19,288 nt of DNA from Desulfobacteraceae bacterium (GTDB lineage Bacteria; Desulfobacterota; Desulfobacteria; Desulfobacterales; Desulfosarcinaceae). This document shows positions 16,973 through 19,288 of the stretch, in pieces. Below the pieces are notes generated by a model that saw nothing but the letters and a program-made list of their open reading frames with translations, was not told where the DNA came from and made no database searches. The stretch lies in NCBI GenBank assembly GCA_027025615.1, contig JALVQM010000449.1, forward strand, positions 1 through 19,288, in the 5' to 3' direction. The translations under genes and the position numbers were made by a program. The stretch's first letter is position 1, and each line of letters begins with the position of its first letter.

Positions 16973-17962
16973 ATGGTTAATCATATAGGAGTTGTGGTCA
17001 TCGGCCGAAATGAAGGGGAGCGGCTGAAAGTCTGCTTGCAAAGTGTGTGCAGGCAGGCGACGAGAATCGTCTATGTTGATTCAGGATCTACTGATAAAAG
17101 TTTGTCCTATGCAATTTCCATAGGCGTACATGCTCTGTCTCTTGATATGAACCGTCCGTTTACTGCTGGCCGGGCCAGGAACAAAGGATTCTTTTTTTTA
17201 ACTAAAAAATATCCCGAGCTCTCTTATGTCCAGTTTATTGATGGGGATTGTGAATTACTCCCACACTGGATTCGACTTGCGGGACAGGAACTTTCTGTCC
17301 ACCAAACCTGGGCAATTGTGGCCGGTACTGTGCAGGAGCGTTATCCGGGTGATTCCGTCTACAATATGCTTTGCGATATTGAATGGAATGTACCTGCAGG
17401 AGAAGTCATGGCATGCGGTGGTATCTTTATGATCCGAGCATCGGCATTTGTTGATATAGGGGGATTTGATCCTTCCGTCATTGCCGGAGAAGAGCCGGAA
17501 CTCTGTTATCGACTTCGGCGTGCGGGATGGAAAATTCATAGGGTAAATATCCCCATGGCTCTGCATGATGCAGCAATGACAAAATTCAGTCAATGGTGGA
17601 AACGTGTTGTCCGCGGTGGTCACGCCTATGCTCAGGGTTGTTTCCTGCATGGCAGGGAACAAGAACATTTTAGGGTCCGTGAATGTGCAAGGGCTTGGTT
17701 GTGGGGACTTGCTGTTCCTCTGGTAGCGTTGGGTGGAGTGCTGTATATTTCCCGCTGGTATTTAATGGTACTTCTCATATATCCTCTGCAGTTTTTTCGG
17801 AACTATAGTGGGTTGAGGTTGAGAAATATAGAGAAAGGCCTTGCTTTTATTTATGCATTTTTCATGATCATAGATAAATGGCCGCAGCTTTGGGGACAAC
17901 TGATATTTATTAAAACAAGAATGATGCGAAAGACTTCAACCATTATTGAGCATAAGCAATGA
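16973..17962 (+). CDS. Family 2 glycosyltransferase with C-terminal hydrophobic segment
   Basis: A 329-residue GT-A enzyme, distinct from the preceding one. GVVVIGRNEGERL opens it, VYVDSGSTDKS follows, FIDGDCEL is the DxD motif and GGFDPSVIAGEEPELCYRLR is the acceptor-side acidic motif. A hydrophobic stretch (WGLAVPLVALGGVLYI and the residues after it) suggests a membrane anchor near residue 245. The stop overlaps the next ATG by four bases. It lies 61 bases after the previous gene in an AT-rich gap without a clear ribosome binding site. It probably extends the same glycan; donor and linkage are unknown. Confidence 0.87.
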   Translation: MVNHIGVVVIGRNEGERLKVCLQSVCRQATRIVYVDSGSTDKSLSYAISIGVHALSLDMNRPFTAGRARNKGFFFLTKKYPELSYVQFIDGDCELLPHWIRLAGQELSVHQTWAIVAGTVQERYPGDSVYNMLCDIEWNVPAGEVMACGGIFMIRASAFVDIGGFDPSVIAGEEPELCYRLRRAGWKIHRVNIPMALHDAAMTKFSQWWKRVVRGGHAYAQGCFLHGREQEHFRVRECARAWLWGLAVPLVALGGVLYISRWYLMVLLIYPLQFFRNYSGLRLRNIEKGLAFIYAFFMIIDKWPQLWGQLIFIKTRMMRKTSTIIEHKQ

Positions 17963-18033
17963 ATATAAAGGTACTTCTTCTGGGTAAAACAGATGATGTC
18001 CGAAAATTTATCGGTTTATCTAATGGGAAATAA
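17959..18033 (+). pseudogene. Truncated 5' end of a coupled gene (24 codons)
   Basis: An ATG overlapping the preceding stop (ATGA) opens a short frame starting MNIKVLLLG, a hydrophobic beta-strand start like that of GT-B glycosyltransferases, and stops at TAA 18031. The coupled start implies a former gene whose remainder was replaced by the mobile-element-rich tail. It is too short to assign a family, and a genuine tiny peptide cannot be excluded. Confidence 0.5.
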
Positions 18034-18048
18034 TTAATGCCTTACTCC
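18034..18048. repeat. 15-base direct repeat, left copy
   Basis: TTAATGCCTTACTCC here matches TTAGTGCCTTACTCC at 19274-19288 in 14 of 15 positions. Together they bracket the intron-bearing segment. Confidence 0.6.
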
Positions 18049-18052
18049 TGCA

Positions 18053-18074
18053 TTCCTGTCACAAAAAACAGGAA
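18053..18074. repeat. 7-bp inverted repeat without T-run
   Basis: TTCCTGT and ACAGGAA pair across an 8-base loop. The sequence after it is A-rich rather than T-rich on this strand, so it is not a forward terminator. On the minus strand it would be followed by a short pyrimidine tract; a weak reverse terminator is possible. Confidence 0.4.
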
Positions 18075-18134
18075 AAATTCAGGATGAAAAAATAATTATA
18101 TTAGCATGGTCTGGTTATCTCTTGCAGAACCATA

Positions 18135-18294
18135 ATTGTGTAAGTAGTCAGGGACACCGCACGGAGTCTCGTTCCTCGCTTACCTCTTCGTACGGTCGCG
18201 ACTGCCCGCATAGTGGGCTATCGGAGTATCCGCTACGCTCCGCTTACCTGCGACCAGTCGCGCCTGCACGAATCTACGGCACCCATGACCACTT
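18135..18294. other. G+C-rich palindromic sequence forming the 5' exon of the intron
   Basis: No recognisable gene. It contains several pairing segments: GGTCGCGACT (18194) against AGTCGCGCC (18256), the nearby GCCC/GGGC pair around GCATAGT, and CGGAG/CTCCG. The composition jumps from AT-rich just upstream. It resembles intergenic palindromic repeat DNA or the remnant of another element into which the group II intron inserted. Confidence 0.45.
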
Positions 18295-19081
18295 GTGCGC
18301 CAGGCGAAGCTCTGGCAATCCTGGTGGCTGAGATGCCACCCGCGGTAATTGCCTGTTCACCGCGAAATCGCCGACCCGGCGTGTAGGGGTAACCTGAAGC
18401 GTCAAGCAGGGTCGGAAAAGGCCGTAACATTTGTGAACTCGATTCGGCCTCGTTACAGCTTTGGCGGCGGCGACCCACCAAGTGAATGGGGAAGCCAGCC
18501 ACTAACGCAATGGGATAACAGGAGCGTTGCGTTGGGCCGCCCGGGGTGTTTGGAGACGGCATGTACTCAAGGGCGAGCCAGGGAACCTGGGAGACCCGGC
18601 GGGACGGACAGGGCAGCAGATAGCCCGAGTCCAAACGCTTGAGGGGAATGCATAACCCTCTGTGCGGTCCCGGTCGGGAGTCGGACCTGCTCATAGTAGT
18701 GTTGAAGCGGGGTAACTCCCGTGGAGCGAAGGGGCAGGACTTTGATCGTGTTTCTGACAATGGAGGAAGTCCCGCTCGCAGCATATGTCTCTCACTACGG
18801 TTGAATATGGCAGGGCAGATGTTTGCCTGGGCCTGCATGGCTTTCTTTTGCTTAAGAAACTTGGCTTTAAGGTCAAGCAGGGAGCCACCGGCACTGCCGG
18901 CACCTTGACGGACCGTCGTTGTACAGGGCGCTCATGTCGAAGGGGCTGGTCTATCTGCATAAAAGAGCCGTCAACCCCCTGTGAATGTCTTGAGGTGAGA
19001 GATCCTCGGAGAGCCGGATGCGGGAAAACCGCACGTCCGGTTCGACGAGGGGGCGCTATCCGTGATGGGACTTCCTCTGAT
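18295..19081 (+). ncRNA. Group II intron lacking its reverse transcriptase ORF
   Basis: The 5' end GTGCGCCAGG fits the GUGYG consensus of bacterial group II introns. The body is G+C-rich and structured, with stretches I recognise as intron-like (for example AGTCGGACCTGCTCATAGTA near 18680). A canonical domain V lies at 19011-19043, followed by a domain VI-like stem, GAGG...CCTC. I place the 3' end at about 19081, ending AT; 19083 is an alternative. A candidate EBS1, AAGTG at 18480-18484, can pair with the CACTT just before the 5' splice site. The roughly 200 bases where domain IV would lie contain no reverse transcriptase motifs or long frame, so the intron is ORF-less or has lost its ORF and would need a protein from elsewhere to move. 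Domain boundaries other than V are approximate. Confidence 0.82.
19011..19043 (+). ncRNA. Group II intron domain V
   Basis: GAGCCGGA pairs with TCCGGTTC and TGCGG with CCGCA, leaving the two-base CG bulge on the 3' side and a GAAAA loop. The AGC catalytic triad is intact. At 33 nt this is almost the standard 34-nt domain V, so the catalytic core appears preserved. Confidence 0.9.
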
Positions 19082-19223
19082 ATGTAGTAGCCGCGTGCAG
19101 CGAGGCATAGTCGTTGAAGATCATTGTTGGCAGCGCTCTACTCTACACATAATTGTTGCACATGCTGAAGGGGCGAATTTGTTCGCATTAGATAAGCGCC
19201 ATTCTATCTGACATGCCTTATAC

Positions 19224-19243
19224 AAGGCGGCTGAAGCCGCCTT
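19224..19243. repeat. Perfect 8-bp hairpin, TGAA loop
   Basis: AAGGCGGC-TGAA-GCCGCCTT, followed by only three T. It resembles dispersed REP-like intergenic palindromes more than a terminator, although bidirectional termination is possible. Confidence 0.6.
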
Positions 19244-19257
19244 TACAGGCTTGGGTT

Positions 19258-19272
19258 GCGGGTAAAACCCGC
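19258..19272. repeat. 6-bp hairpin GCGGGT-AAA-ACCCGC
   Basis: A second compact palindrome 14 bases after the first, giving a tandem hairpin pair typical of REP-like units. No T-run follows. Confidence 0.5.
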
Positions 19273-19273
19273 C

Positions 19274-19288
19274 TTAGTGCCTTACTCC
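19274..19288. repeat. 15-base direct repeat, right copy
   Basis: TTAGTGCCTTACTCC, 14 of 15 identical to 18034-18048. It ends at the last base of the window, so the true repeat may be longer. Bases 19082-19223, between the intron and the hairpins, hold no gene I can support. Confidence 0.6.

Noticed and set aside
18233..18838. A 201-codon reverse-strand open frame
   Set aside because: It lies almost wholly antisense to the structured group II intron, is rich in Arg, Pro and Ser as expected from G+C-rich RNA gene DNA, and has no recognisable domain.
18785..19087. A 100-codon forward frame inside the intron as a reverse transcriptase remnant
   Set aside because: No RT, maturase or endonuclease motif is visible, and the frame runs through domain V, which explains its composition.
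18122..19206. A continuous reading frame of about 95 codons if the intron is spliced at 18294/19082
   Set aside because: It remains open only for one exact choice of the uncertain 3' splice site, and the peptide resembles nothing I know. It is too fragile to call a split gene.

Overview
The window is a Gram-negative-style chromosomal segment in which a polyketide/nonribosomal peptide assembly line runs directly into a block of cell-surface polysaccharide genes. All recognisable protein genes are on the + strand. Mixed G+C content, flippase, polymerase/ligase and glycosyltransferase genes, a decayed transposase and a group II intron suggest an environmental proteobacterium or Desulfobacterota-like organism. 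That placement is inference; no taxonomic marker is present.

Bases 2-11153 hold three tightly coupled genes. The first enters the window already inside its coding region: malonyl-type acyltransferase, acyl carrier protein, Ser/Pro/Lys-rich linker, then a class III PLP aminotransferase, with no reductive domain between AT and ACP. This is the mycosubtilin/microcystin type of logic, in which an unreduced beta-keto thioester is transaminated to a beta-amino thioester. Two paralogous NRPS proteins follow, each C-A-PCP-TE. The first has a glycine-like adenylation code and an intact HHxxxDG motif. The second has a close variant of the code and a condensation motif changed to HAIVCDD, so its condensation function is doubtful.

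A perfect 16-bp inverted repeat spans the stop codon of the second NRPS. Bases 11208-17962 then encode a Wzx-type flippase, an AT-rich family-4-like glycosyltransferase ending in a terminator, a frameshifted transposase relic, a small ORF, an O-antigen ligase/polymerase-like membrane protein and two family-2 glycosyltransferases. The simplest reading is one locus making a beta-aminoacyl-glycine-type product beside a lipid-linked glycan pathway. Whether the two are chemically joined cannot be read from the sequence.

Bases 17959-19288 are a decayed, mobile-element-rich tail: a 24-codon coupled ORF that looks like a truncated gene start, palindromic sequence, a group II intron of about 790 nt with a canonical domain V but no reverse transcriptase ORF, two compact hairpins, and a 15-base direct repeat at about 18034 and at the last base of the window. 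I see no tRNA, rRNA or CRISPR array.
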